Positions 1 to 13,300 of a DNA stretch of 64,000 nt are shown here, piece by piece. The stretch is from Branchiostoma floridae (lineage: Eukaryota > Chordata > Leptocardii > Amphioxiformes > Branchiostomatidae). The notes beneath the pieces are model-generated. The model did not search any database, was not told where the DNA came from, and worked only from the letters and a program-made list of their open reading frames with translations. The DNA lies in contig NC_049993.1 in the NCBI RefSeq assembly GCF_000003815.2, positions 4,966,131 to 5,030,130 on the forward strand, written 5' to 3'. Within the stretch, counting starts at the first letter, position 1; each line of letters opens with the position of its first letter. Both the position numbers and the translations under genes were made by a program.

Positions 1-1183
1 GATTCTACCAGCTTCAAACATGGACAGCTTCTACATTTGTCTGCAAACCTGTCCAACTTGTCTGTTACCACCTTGTGGAACCACCTCTAGGAAAAACCAC
101 AAGTCCTAACTCCTTATCATCTCTGGAAATCGTTCCATTTACACTTCCTTATTTAACTTTACCTACAAGCAGCCATGGTGATGACTAAATACAACTGTTC
201 CCACATGCCATTTTTTTCTGACTCCAATACGCCAGTACCAGTCAAATTTACTGCTGTTTTGAACCAGGTTTTTGTTAATTTTTAAGCTTGAATTGACCTG
301 CCCAATCACTTGGAAGTCTACCCATCCTACAAGGTAGTTCCTGACTGTTGCATCCCCCCCAAGCTATCAATAAAATGTACCATAATTAACTTGTTTGGAT
401 AATGCCCGTTTGCAGTAGGCATCCTCGGAATTCCCATCAAAGTTTAGTTTGGATGTGGACCCTTTTGTTTGCCTTTGTCTTCAGGCCTACCTTTCGTCCC
501 ACAGCAACCACTGATCCAGTGTGGATCCTGTTACGCCAAGGATTACTCCGCCACCTTTTCCTAAACCTTCCTTCATCAGGCGTTACCAACATGTATTTTC
601 TTAAATGCCCAAAGAGCGCTGCCTTGCTTACAGCGTTGTTGTGCAATTTGGGCAGAAAATCAGGTTGCCAACGCGGTGATTAAACTTTATTGGCAACGTT
701 TCTTCCAGATGCATTGAGCGTCACCAAGGACATCTAAACCTTTTAACGTAGAGAGTAAAAATTGGTTGACTACAATGTGCTCTTTATGCTGCTATATCCT
801 GACAGATTTGGGTGCTAAAATGAACTGCCAACCAAGGCAAAACATGCTGAAGATTGTCAACCTTGTTTGGCTCTTGGCTCTATCTCTAAAGAGAAGAAAC
901 ATTTAAGAGAAAGATTGAAACTTACTAGGTATGCGACGTTGGGGGATGAGGTAGTACAACTGAAAGTGTGGGCGACCAGAAACATGTCGTCCACACCGAG
1001 ACCAAGCGCTACAAACGGGAGCACCTGCAAAATGAAACAACAACAGGTCAGTGACGGTTTTCAATATATTATATTATTACAAAAATTACATTGACCACAA
1101 CTGAAATAATACCATCAGATTTTCAAATGCACAACTAAGTACTTAATCTCCATAGTTCAACATTTGGTGCCATGGCAACTTAC
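1..1183 (-). other. ptch intron 11 (partial); no exon seen
   Basis: Non-coding sequence downstream of exon 11 in the direction of transcription. I looked on the minus strand for the next expected Patched segment (VLPFLALGxGVDD) and did not find it, so the next exon lies outside the window. No repeat or RNA gene is evident. Confidence 0.8.
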
Positions 1184-1339
1184 CTGGGTAGTTGATGCAT
1201 TGAATGATAGACCAATCAGAGTGCAGAAGCCCAGCGCGGCAGCGACGGACATGGAGACAAGGATGACCCCCGCTAGTCCGACACCACCCTGGGACCTGAC
1301 CGCACTCCGCCGCAGCATGGTGACACATGCGTACACAAG
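1184..1339 (-). CDS. ptch: ptch exon 11: TM2-TM3, start of sterol-sensing domain
   Basis: 156 bp (52 codons), equal to human exon 10 from memory. It codes [20 protein letters not shown], then [20 protein letters not shown] and [12 protein letters not shown]. The GVGLAGVxLV...AA-LG segment is TM3 of the sterol-sensing domain. FNAxTTQ is followed in the family by VLPFLALG, which would be the next exon. The acceptor is TCCCAG|CTT and the donor is CAG|GTAAGT. Confidence 0.97.
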
Positions 1340-4300
1340 CTGGGAGAGAGGAAAGTATTCAGTTAAAATTTCATTTAGATATTTGTCTCAAGCACTCAGC
1401 CTTACACATATAGAAACGTAATCAACATGATTAAAAAGGAAAAGAATGAAAAACAGATTTGAAGAAGAAGAACGTACCATCAAACAGTACCCAGCCGCCA
1501 CCCGGATATAGTTTGTCTGTGAGAAATCTTGAAGTAAGTCGTTGAGCGCCGCTGATGAAAAAGCATGGACCTGTTGGCCTAGGGAGTCATTGGCACTATT
1601 GTACACAGCCTGTGAAAGAAACATACAAACATGCAGTTAACAACAAAACAACAGCTATATCAGATACTACATCATCCTACACAAGTACAATCAATTAATC
1701 AACAGCTCTACTAGATTCCATAGAAATTGGAGACTGAATAATACTGAATAATACAGGTGCATTACAGAAGTTAGATTGGGATACAAATGTAGAAACTAAC
1801 TCCTATAGCGAATTAACTCCCCTTGAACATTATTCAGTCTCTATTCAACGGATGTCTACAATTTTTCCAGCAGCCTATGGAGACTGGTGGGGGCTATTAT
1901 AAATACAAGTATTCGTATACAAAATATTCACTGTCACTCACTTCTGTAAATTTTCTCTGCCATTCCTCGAGCACCTCTCCTGCTTTGCTGGGAGACCAGT
2001 GGATGTCGTGCACCTTGTAGTCATCCTTGTAGTACTCGTACAAAGCGTTGGGTTGGCTGAGAACAATGGCAGTCTGCAGCGCTTCAGCACTGGGGAGGGG
2101 GAAGGGGCAAAAACAAGTATAATTATTGGACCATGAACAAGAGTACATTACCTGCATTCTTTCACAGTTAAAACTAACAACACAATAATATTGTACTTTA
2201 GATTTCAAGATTGTAATGCATAGCTATAGCAGCAGCCAATAGTTTGACTCCGTTCACTGACTCTACTGTCAAGACAGATGACTTTTGTGACATTTATCAA
2301 GCTTTTGCTATAAATAAGCATGCAATTTCAAGCAACAGGATTCCTACTTCTTGACCTTGGGCTTGGTTATCATGATAAACGTTTTTGTCCTGCCTTGTAG
2401 CAAACAGAAACACTTGAACGTTGCAGCTAAGGGCTACAGGCATGCTAAGCATCCTCTTTAGACAGTTACAGGAATAGTAAAAAAAACGTATTAGAGAAAA
2501 ACATCACAATCTAGCATTTCCTTGTTTCTCTCTTTTTATCAGTTATCAATATTTTTTTATGCTGCTTTCATAGTTTTTCTTGCATGAAATAAAACAGATA
2601 CTTTGTTGCCAATTTTCTGTTTATGCTAACATATCAGCGGAATGTTCTTTGAGAGTTTGAGGGTTGACCTCTGGACTCTGTACCCAACTGTACCAACTAC
2701 AGTTGAATTCCAGACACAACTAACTACAAGGTACGTCTTACAATTAATGCATTTAGTGCAATATGAACCCTAGCATAACAAATGACTGAACAATATTTCA
2801 GCCCATTAAAAAATGAAAAAAAGATTTGACCCCACCCCCCAAAAAAAGGGAAAACTTACCTAGTAATTTGGCCACTCTGGTTCTTTTTGAGTCCGCCTAC
2901 AATCAGTTCCTCCGGCCACTGCATGTACTTGGTGGCGAACCCGGCACAGCCTCCCGTTAGTTCACTGTTGAAGTCGGGCACCTGCAAGTAGAACACAGCA
3001 GAATAAGGGCTAGCCAAGGTGGGGTTGGTAAAGGGCAGGGAGGTCCACACAAACAATGGTGTCAGGTGTACAAACATGAAACGACCCCGATCTTAGCTCT
3101 TCTCCCCGCTCAAAGGCAGGTATAACCCTTATTTGACCTGTAAACAGTGGTCGCACTATCGTTTTACAGGAGCGGACACCTAACCTGGGTTCAAAGTGAG
3201 GCGGTAAGACTCAGCCCAGGTACTGACACCCCCCACGCTAGGCCTACGGTCAACATGACATGGCATCAACCGAACATGGAACGTTTAAATAGGGACACGT
3301 ACAGCACAACTGTGACATTTAAAAGGCACAGAAACAAAATTAAGAGAAGTGCAAAAATCATCTAACATAGTTACAAAAACTGGCACACCTACCCAACAGC
3401 CTTAGCAAGGCAGCTTTCATGGAAACAAGCCACCACAGAGGCAATTAGTGTTGAAAAACACTGCAATCATTTTTCTTATAATGTTCAAGATCTATGGATC
3501 CTAAAAATGACTACTAAGAACAGAGCTGATAGGATGACAAATGGCATCAGATTTGTTCCCTTTAGTCAGCCTTTCTTCAAATGTACATCACCACCATAAT
3601 AAAAAATCCCAATACAAGATGTAAAAACTTTGTTGATTGAGATTAAAACATCACTAGAAAAAGAAGCATGCACTCCACAGCAGTTCTTGTTTTGCATCTG
3701 ATTCTGGGTGGCCGCATTTGGCATGCAGGAGACGTGCAATTGGGATCATACGATTAGAAGGCAATTACAGCTGCAAGAGGAACAATCCCTGGTATGATAC
3801 CCCCAGAACGATCCTCGTATTTCTCTACAACAACTGACAATCAACACGCTGACATCCATGCTTACAAATCACTGTTACAAACATTGCAGGACAGGTCTGA
3901 CGGAAAGATTTATAATCAAGAGTTGTGGAAAGTTTTGTTACCTCTTTTGTGTATTTGTTGGGAGCTGTTTCTGGACACTCTGGATCCTCTGGGTTCAGAC
4001 AAGGTTTTTCCTGGTACCCAGTGGTTATGCCAGCCTGAAGAAGAAACATGATGTTAGACAATCATTACTCAACAAATGTTGCTTCCTCTTTTCTTCCTGA
4101 TATCTGTATCGGTATCTGTAAAGCCAGTACTGTCTAACCCCCTTTGGCACAACATGCCAGCTTATAATAGTAAAGCTAGCATCTGTATCTTTACATATAA
4201 GTTTCTCTTGACTATCAAAAGCTTAAAAAATCACAAGAAATGCCCACCTTGTCGAACAGATCCTGAAAGGTGTCCAGTGGAAAATAGCTTGCCATGATGT

Positions 4301-7300
4301 CTGAACTTTTGTTGAGCTCTTCCAACATGCCCAGTGGATTTAAATTCGTCCATCTGACATTAGAAGAATAATTCCTGCAAAGAAAACAGAGATACTCAGA
4401 TTTGTTGTATGTATGTGTTCCTTCATAGCAAAGTAAGATAGAAGAGCTTGATTTGTTACCTCAATGTTGATGCTGTCAAATGGAACTATTTGATTGTTAG
4501 TGTTTGGGAGTGGGAACTATAGCAACATAGATAGATGCTGCCAATAGTTTCTTTTAGTTCACACTTAAAGCCATTTCAGTGGCAGCTGATTTGGTAAGGA
4601 GGTTGCCACAAACGTCCCTCTCTATGCTGCCCAGGTACTAAAGGCAAGGAGCCCTGGAATCAACAATCTTGCACCAGAGTGAGGCTGGCACCACAGGCCG
4701 ACCACCCCAGACAAAATAAGCAGGCTGACAAGAGCCAGGGCCATCTTTCCACTCCTGGTGTCCCACCCAAAACTTCCCAGCTCACAGGAAAACTCACTAA
4801 CTTGGCGACGTCCCAATAATTACACAAATGTTCCTCAAACTTCAAGATGGTTCTGATCAGATAGCAAGCAGACTGACAACACTAAGTTTAGCGACCATCG
4901 TTCTAGTGAGCTAAGCAGCCTTCCTTTATGTGGCATATCCTGGTAACTAGAAATAATTTGATAATATTGTAAAAAAAAGGAATAAAAATGCCCCCTTCCA
5001 TTTTCAGTCATCTCTTATCTGTATACTATATGTAAGTAATAGCTCCATGAGACTGCTCAGTTTTATCTTGCAATGAGCTGATGTCATCTTGCTACAGCTT
5101 GTGACTTCCTACTTGTGACTGCTAAGTCATCTACTATCAGACCACAAATCCACCCCCACCCTCAAGTGGCAAACTCATTAGCCTGTGGAAAGTGTCACAT
5201 CTATCACGCACAGCTAGAGGAGGTCTTCTGCAGTATGTTACAAAAACGGACTATTCAAAAATTGCTGTTTCTCAAAAACCTCAGCTCCAGGTTACTAAAA
5301 TGTTTATTTTGACATTAAGAAATGTTCTGAAAAAAATGTAAAAGCCAGGCCCGCTTTCACATACTTAATGATGTGCCTGAAAGATCTAGATAACAAAAAT
5401 GCTGCGGATCGAACCAATATCATTACAGCTCTGGCCATCTTGTTTTTCTTTCCTCCTCTCTAAATTTTGCTACTGTCCTAGAATCTGGTAGTTTAGACAA
5501 CCACAAGTGGATTTGCCTCCGAAAGAATCTGAAAAATGAGTCCGTGAAACAGAGAGGCACTAATGGTGTGGAATGCAGGAATGTGTATATCCTGTGCAGG
5601 CCTCAGCTAAACTTACAGTTATAAACCACAATAGATCTGAAGGCTGGTAGTCAGTTTTGGTGCAACCAGGAGCGATGATATTCATACTACCTCAGATGCA
5701 CTGCTAGCAAAATGCTTCAGGACGAGTTAGAAGAGACGGTAGATTGATGCAGTGGAAATGAAGGCCCTGTCTACAGTCATTTTCCGCCCTCCCCTCTGGG
5801 CAGGCATTACAGTGCTGCTGACAGATATAGAGCACACTAGATGCTACCACTGACTCCCGATGACCTTGCAGTGCACTTAACCATCTTGCCTGGCTACTTC
5901 CAGATGAGGCTTTCCTTATAGACATTCCAGGGAAGAATCTGTCACTGATTCGGTCTACCAACAGGTACCGCACACCCTAAGAAAGTCCTTGAGGAACATC
6001 AGTGACATGACATCCATGATGATGGGCTTTGATTTTTTTTCTTTTTTGATTGACATGATGGGGAAATGGCAAATTATCTGCATTGTTGTGGGGTGGGCCT
6101 TGGCAGACTGGAACAAGCATATATTAGCATACCTCTGCAATCACAGAACGTCCCCTCTATCACTCGGCCAGGTAATGAGGGGGTAATGTCATCCTCCGTA
6201 CAAAAGGCCCCATTCTTCCCAAAAAAACGATGACAGCCGCCCCAGGGCAAGGGAGCTGCAATTAGCAGGCGGAGTGGGGTTGACTGCTGCTAGGAGGATG
6301 TGGCCACCATGGAACAAGCCATCCAGGCCGTCACCTCAACCCGACCTTTCCAAACTCCAACATTTCCTGGGGAAATTCTAGCACCGGCCCGCCCCCATGT
6401 GTCATATTTAATATCACCACCACTCACTCTCAATTACCACTGGCAAGACTTGTCCTAGTTGTTTAAGTCGGCTTCAGGGCCAACGTCTTGATAGCGGAGG
6501 GATTAAGAAGGAGAATCTGGGCATGACAACTTCCTCTGTGCAGAACAAAAGGCTAACAACAGCTGCATCCACGTGCTACAGGTGCTTAGCTACCTGTCTG
6601 GCATACAGCTAGCAAAAGACCTAGTATGCATACCTTTACTCTAGTAGCAAACTTGGTATTTCTTTGTAGTCTATGGACTTCATCCAACAATTGAAGACAT
6701 CTACTGAACACCTTAGTGATAGCTTGAACACACTATTGCCTGTATTACCTGATGTCATTTTTACTTGGGCATTTTCAACTTATGCAGTTGGAGGCAAATC
6801 TTAATGGAGATACCGTATTTCTTCTAATAAACCGCGCACTTTTTTGACATTTCAACTTTGAAGTTGGTGCTTCAGGTCAAAGCCAAAGTCGGGGTGCGCG
6901 CTTTATTTAGGGGTTGTCTCAAGAAAAATCACGTAACAAGCCAGAAAGCCAGCGATTACGCCGCGAGGTATCGCGCTGAACATCGATAATTTATGCATTT
7001 GTCTTTCGTTTATTATTTACAAGATAACAATGTTAACGTTATATAGACTTAAAATTACGCATGCTTATGTTATTCTTTGTATTAAAAATAATATAGTTGT
7101 AATGATATTTATAAGAATGATATTATAAGAATGACGTGAAAAAGAAAAACGGAGACAATCGTCCGACTTTTTGCAGCGTGCTGGGGCTGGCATAATTTGT
7201 TAGTTATGTTACAAATATTTTATCCCCGAGGCATCACGCGGCTGCACGCCGGCACATCGTGTATTATCCACGAGCATTTTGACCCAAAACATAATTGCTA

Positions 7301-10300
7301 TGATCAGAAAATGTTGCAGGGTTCTTCTTTGCAGGAGTTTTGTTTTTGTGTGACGAGAAAAATGCGACATTATAATTTTTCGGGGTGTCTGGAAACCCAC
7401 GCTAAGTTTCAGCACACTTACGGCTGCATCGAAACCCAAAATTACGCTAGAGACACCATAAATTCACATATAAAAGCATGTTTCCACGGAAGGTTCTTTG
7501 TATTATGCATATCTTAACTAGAATGGTGCAATGTAATCGTTGAAAATAGCGTTCTTTTGCGTTTCAAAAATGTAACTCTGAGAATCAAAATGGCGGCAAG
7601 CTAGCTGCAAGCCGCGGGAAAGCTCCCATGATGCACCGCTGCAACCAATCAGAGCGCGAGTTCGCCGGGGAATCCCCGTCATTAGTATTCAGTTGTTGTT
7701 GTTGTGGTGGCTTCAACCAATCAGAGATGCGTATTTCCGATCCTGCAGACGCCGCGTTTCGTGCCGCGCTGTCCAAAAATACGTATTTCTCGGGAAGAAC
7801 AGCGGGCCACGATGTTTTATTATGACAGTAAATGTGTTTTTTTTTAGTTTATCATCGAAAAGCCCGGTAAAATTTAACGTTTTGATGTCTGCTCACTCGA
7901 TATAATGGCATCTTGTAGCATGAAAATTCTCATCGCGCTGCGTGAGCAAGCCGCCGATAAATTATTGGTAGAGTGAATTTTCTCTACGTAACTTTACAAG
8001 TGCGGTGCCGATCCAGAAATTGTATCATTTTTCTAAAAGTTTCATAGGAAATTAGGCGAATAAACATCAAAGGGTGCTGCGCTATATGAGGGCGCGGCCA
8101 AGTTTTGAGGGTACCCCCGGTGCGATCGTCAGCAAAAATTAGGTGCGCGGATTATTGAGGGGTTTCCCTTGACTATCTCAGCTTGCGTGTAAGGGCACAC
8201 GATGAGCCCCAAATCGGGGGTGCGCATTTTATTTGGGGTGCGCGGTTTAATGAAAGAAATACGGTACAGGTAGTGCAGACATGGGAAAAAAATGACCTTA
8301 CACTTTGGAAATTCTAAACCTGGTTAAAACAATTGAGAACTATACTTACGGAATAATCACAGGTCTATCTGGACCGAGGAGCTTGGATCCTTCCCAGAAA
8401 CAATCCAATGGAGTTATAATCACACATGGGTACAGCTTCTCAATTGTCTGTGGGAAGAAGAAGATTCATACAATCACATGTTTGATAGTAAGATTTTATT
8501 TATCAAAAATACAATATGATAAATAAAGAGTCATGTGTTTTCCTATCGCAACCTCAGTCCCATAAATTATGAAGGTTTCAGGTTTTTTTTTTAAATTAAT
8601 GCCATCTGACATCGAAAATCTAGCATTTTAATGAAGCAAACTGCAGGGAAAGGAATATCTTTTTTTCCAGTGTTGGAACATTCCTGTCACAGATGACCCC
8701 TGACCTCAAGGGAATCCTTCACCAGGGAAGGGAGGTCAAAGGTTATGTCCCTGTCATGATTTGACCCTCCCAGTTGAGTTTTTCACAAGATGCTACTGAG
8801 AAACACCCTAATTTTTGTATTGTCTACATCCTCAGTCCAGTTCTTCAACCAATAATACTTCAGTATATAACTTCATGCTTTAGTGAGTTTAATTAATACT
8901 AATACAAATTCAATATCTAGACATTCTTTCAATGTTGCTTGGTTTCAATTTGAGCTCACGTGAATTCAGCAAAGTACAGTAACCTGAATAATTAAGAAAA
9001 TAGGAGCTGTGACAAACAGCTCTGCCTGCCACCCCCCCACTGGGCAAACCCTGGTACCATCTGAGTATTTTCAACATGGACAAAGATACAGTGTCCCCAA
9101 ATGTGGCTCAGTGTTTACCCACATTAGTCGGAGGCATTGGACCTGACCTGAACTATTGCACTTGGGTAGTTTTCTGTGCCTCACCCTGGCTTAATTGTAA
9201 CACTAGTCCGTATAGGACTGAAGAAAACAAGGGATAATTTGCAGTGCGTTGCCTTTCAGTCCACTGATTCTACCCAAGCCCTAACACTATGGAGTATCAC
9301 AGAACTTCAGAAGCGGAACCATTACTTAGAAAAATATCTGCTTTTCGAGTTATCAACTTAGTTTTGATCAGATCTTTGTACATATGCCCATGAATAGAGG
9401 TTAATGAACAATATATATAGATGGTACATCCTTTTTTTAAGCATTTGGCTGAATCCAGTTTGATCTATCATATTTGCTATTTTAAAAACTCTCACAGGAC
9501 GGTAAGTCTTATTTTTGTTGAAGCTGCTAACAGCCAGGCCAGGCTTGCAGACCCATATAACTATTCCTTATGTCCCCTCATAAATTTGTGTCTGGGACAG
9601 TTTTAACACATGTCCAGTGATCCACAACCGGGAAACTCAAAACAGACCTTGCTGATTATCTGTGGGGAGGGGGGCATGAATCTTGTTCACACTTCCCTGA
9701 GGAACACAAGTTCTTTACCCTTCTTTTCCTGTTTTCTCAAGTGTGGTGCTTCCTAAAAGGATTACTTCATTAGAACCTAATCTAAGCAGGTGCTAATTTC
9801 TTTAATGTATAATTAATTTCAATGGAAACTGAGGAGTCAATCCCACAACATTTGAAAGATGCATTGGTTTCTTTGATGCTGATATCTAACACCATGCTTG
9901 CAGTATGACTGCATTTAAAGATTGTCATTTTCCTCCCCATTTTAGATGGCCTTCCTCGAAATTACACCACTGTTTGTATTTAGGACAAGACATTTTAAGT
10001 ACTAGCCAGTGTTCAGTTCTTATGTTTTTTCCCACAATCACAAGAGATACCTTACAGACATAATCATAACACAGAGGCAGTGGAAACAAAGTAAAGCCTG
10101 TGCTGTGAGCTGTATCAACAGGAAGCAACCATTTTGTTGTAACTACACTGTACACACTGAAACTGCCTTTTCCGTTGGGCATATCCCTTATCATTACAAA
10201 CACAACTCAAGTACTCATTTTTGCATCTTCTTCACATAATTACACAATATCTTCACATTTGTATTGTAGAAAGCCCTCTTTTGTTGGTTTCAACATCACG

Positions 10301-13300
10301 CTTGAACTGAGTGACATGCTAACTCTACTAAACGCAGACATGAATGAACAGTAGTACTCACCATAGCAAACACTCCTTCTAATACAGGAAGGCTGGTGAC
10401 ATAACATACATCCTTCATATTCCAATCTCTGTGAACAAAGAGAAATCAAACATGACTCTATAAGCATTTCATTGCCCTTCTATATCTTGTTATAATCATT
10501 TCATATTAAGTGGATTTTAGATATTTAGACATTCATAGATCTACATAAATGTTTCTAGAAATCTAAAAAAACTACAACACAATGATATTGTTGATAATAT
10601 TATCAAAGAAACAAAGAAAGAAGGAATACTCACACTCCAAATAACTCTACTTGCACATCTGCTGCTGCTAATACTGACTGTAAGTGCTGATTTAGTGCAT
10701 TATGTGTCAGCACATTGTCCCCTTCGTTCTTGGCTGTTGTGATTATAACTTGATAATCGGTCCCCATTTCTTCCCCCAAAGATTCTTTTGTATATCTTAG
10801 CTCCTCTTCTAATCTGCCACCAACTGCAACAAAGAAAAGGAAGACTTGTTTTAGTATCAATGTCAAAACTAGCTTTGAAGCACTAAATAATGTGTGAACA
10901 ATATAAAAAAGGCTTGTGTGTCATCATTTACATGCAATATTGTTTTTGTTGATGTTATGAATGGGGTAGCATGCAATGAAAGAACAAACTCTTAGAAATA
11001 TTCTTAAACAGATAAACAAACTTCCACTTTTAGTTCATATGAGATGCCTACATCAGTTCAGTACAACTTCTTAGACCAGAATATCGTAATCTGTATTGCT
11101 GCATCTTGGTACTGCAAGATGCAACAATACTTTTTATGACATAATTATATTACTAGTAGTGTCTATGTAGTACATTACCTTACAACGATATTGGAAAATA
11201 AAAGTTTATTTCAAAATTCAGGTTAACAGAGGGCAATTGAAAACTACCAGAGATCAAATCTATAGCTTCCAAAGGCAGAGGAAGTCTGCATTTCATCAGA
11301 TATAACAGTTACTACTAGTAATTTATGATGACTGCATGAACAAAAAAAAGCATATGTACATGGTGCATGTATGAAGGTCTATGAACTGAAGTAGTCTAAC
11401 TTGTCCCACAAAATGTTCAATTCTGACAGTACTGCAATGACTCCTTTGAAAACCAAGAAGCTAATGCACTAAGCTATACTTTGGCCTGAAGGCCTTGTTT
11501 TCTCCAAATAGAACTAAATATGTCAACTTCCCCTGAAGTTCACCTCATCTATCAAAGCAACTTCCCCCATCCCAACCAGAACTATAAATCACACGGCGAC
11601 CATTAGAGGAGGACATTGCTGGATTTCTGAGTGATGGTTTCAGCTAGGATAATAGCAGACTGGAGACAAAAACCTGGGGACATTACACTAACAATTGAAG
11701 GGGGTTTGTTCTTGTCAACATATAGGGTGAAACACATTATTTTTCTTTTTTTTTTCATTTCCTCTAAATTCCTAGTCGTTTTAAAATACATACCCAAGTT
11801 ACAGTACTACATTGTTTATCATGTTCCTTATTTATACCAGTAACCAATTCATTTCTTTAAAAGTTACCCATAGGACACCCCTTGCCATAATGGTACACCC
11901 CTGCATTTTGGGAGGCCATGATGCATGCAGGGAAACAGCAAGCAGCCCCTGGGTTGTATCTCCAGTGACAGCTGTATATGTGGGTTATCATGGTCCAAAC
12001 AACTTTCTGTATCAGTCTGCACACAGCACTAACACATAGTGACAAACCTTTTTGATGCAAGACTAAAAATATAGGCATGTTTCAGGTATAAAAATTGATA
12101 CTTCAATTCAATCCAAAGCATTGAAATGGTCTATAATAAGAATAATAGAAATAATAGTAATGTCGTATTACATAAATGTCTTGACATATCTGGAACTCAT
12201 TTATTTTTAGAGAGATTACAGCAATGAAAAGTGATGCAATTGAAGAGGTAGTGAAATTTGGTACATGTCGATAAAGTAGGTCAGCAAACTGAATGTTTAC
12301 ATGTGTTACTGCCTCAGGCAATAAAATCCACATGGAATGAGTAAGGTTTACTCCAGCCTAGCACCACGCCAACATTTGAATGAAACAGCAGCGCCATCAA
12401 GCCCTTAGGACATACCAAATCAACAACATCATCAACAAAAGCTACAAATCTCAGAAAGAAATCTTCAACTTATATTAGAACATAGAACATAGAATTTAGG
12501 TACGGCATCTTTGCCTCCTTGCGGACCAAAAGTATACGTCCTTTGCAGACATATCTGACAAATAACCCAAGACAATACAATTTCAAGAGGTTCTAACCTG
12601 TCTGTGTCTTACCTCACACAAGCCAAGGAATCTATTGGCACAGGTCTGGGCCACCACCGAGCTTCTATCACTGTGTAAACTAACCACCCAACTTATCCCA
12701 GCTTTCAGCAGTCAGTGCCTTTGAACTAGCAACCCAGACAGAGGAAACCAATACCACTTTCCTCCAACTTCCAAGATGCTTCTTTTCCTTGTCTAGCAAT
12801 TGTTTTGCTAGATCTTGAATATAAATAGAACAGTAACACTAACTTTGATACAAGTATTCAAGTGTTGTGGGCTGAAAGGAAGGGTGACCCGTGCTTAACT
12901 CCGTTTCCTTCTTGTTCAGCAGACATCTACTTCATAGATGAAATCTCACAAAACATGTTTTTCCTTCTGCCTATTGTTCATCTTACTACAGTTCTTGCTT
13001 TTTCATCCTTGGATACATTTACCTTATGGAACAAAATGGAAGAATTTTTTTTTTTAAAATGTCGAAGACATTTTGGTGCTTGTCTTATCAATTCTATCAG
13101 TCAGGAAAAGGGATGTTCCAACTGTCTGACTATGCTGGTTCAAAGTTTGCAGTGAAGCATGCAAAAGGGTTGGCATAGAGAAGATACATATATCTTCTGC
13201 TCTACACTACTGAGTACTGTTTCCTTTTTCCCTTCCTGACAGACAGAAGACAACCAACCTCAAACCCAAGCCTGAACTAGATAGCATTGTTTTGGCATCA

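Noticed and set aside
402-683. 93-codon plus-strand frame and a 69-codon minus-strand frame overlapping it
   Set aside because: No known motif, both strands open at once, and not the next Patched segment expected here.
7197-7517. 106-codon frame inside the intronic TIR element as a transposase remnant
   Set aside because: No DDE/D motif arrangement or other transposase feature visible.
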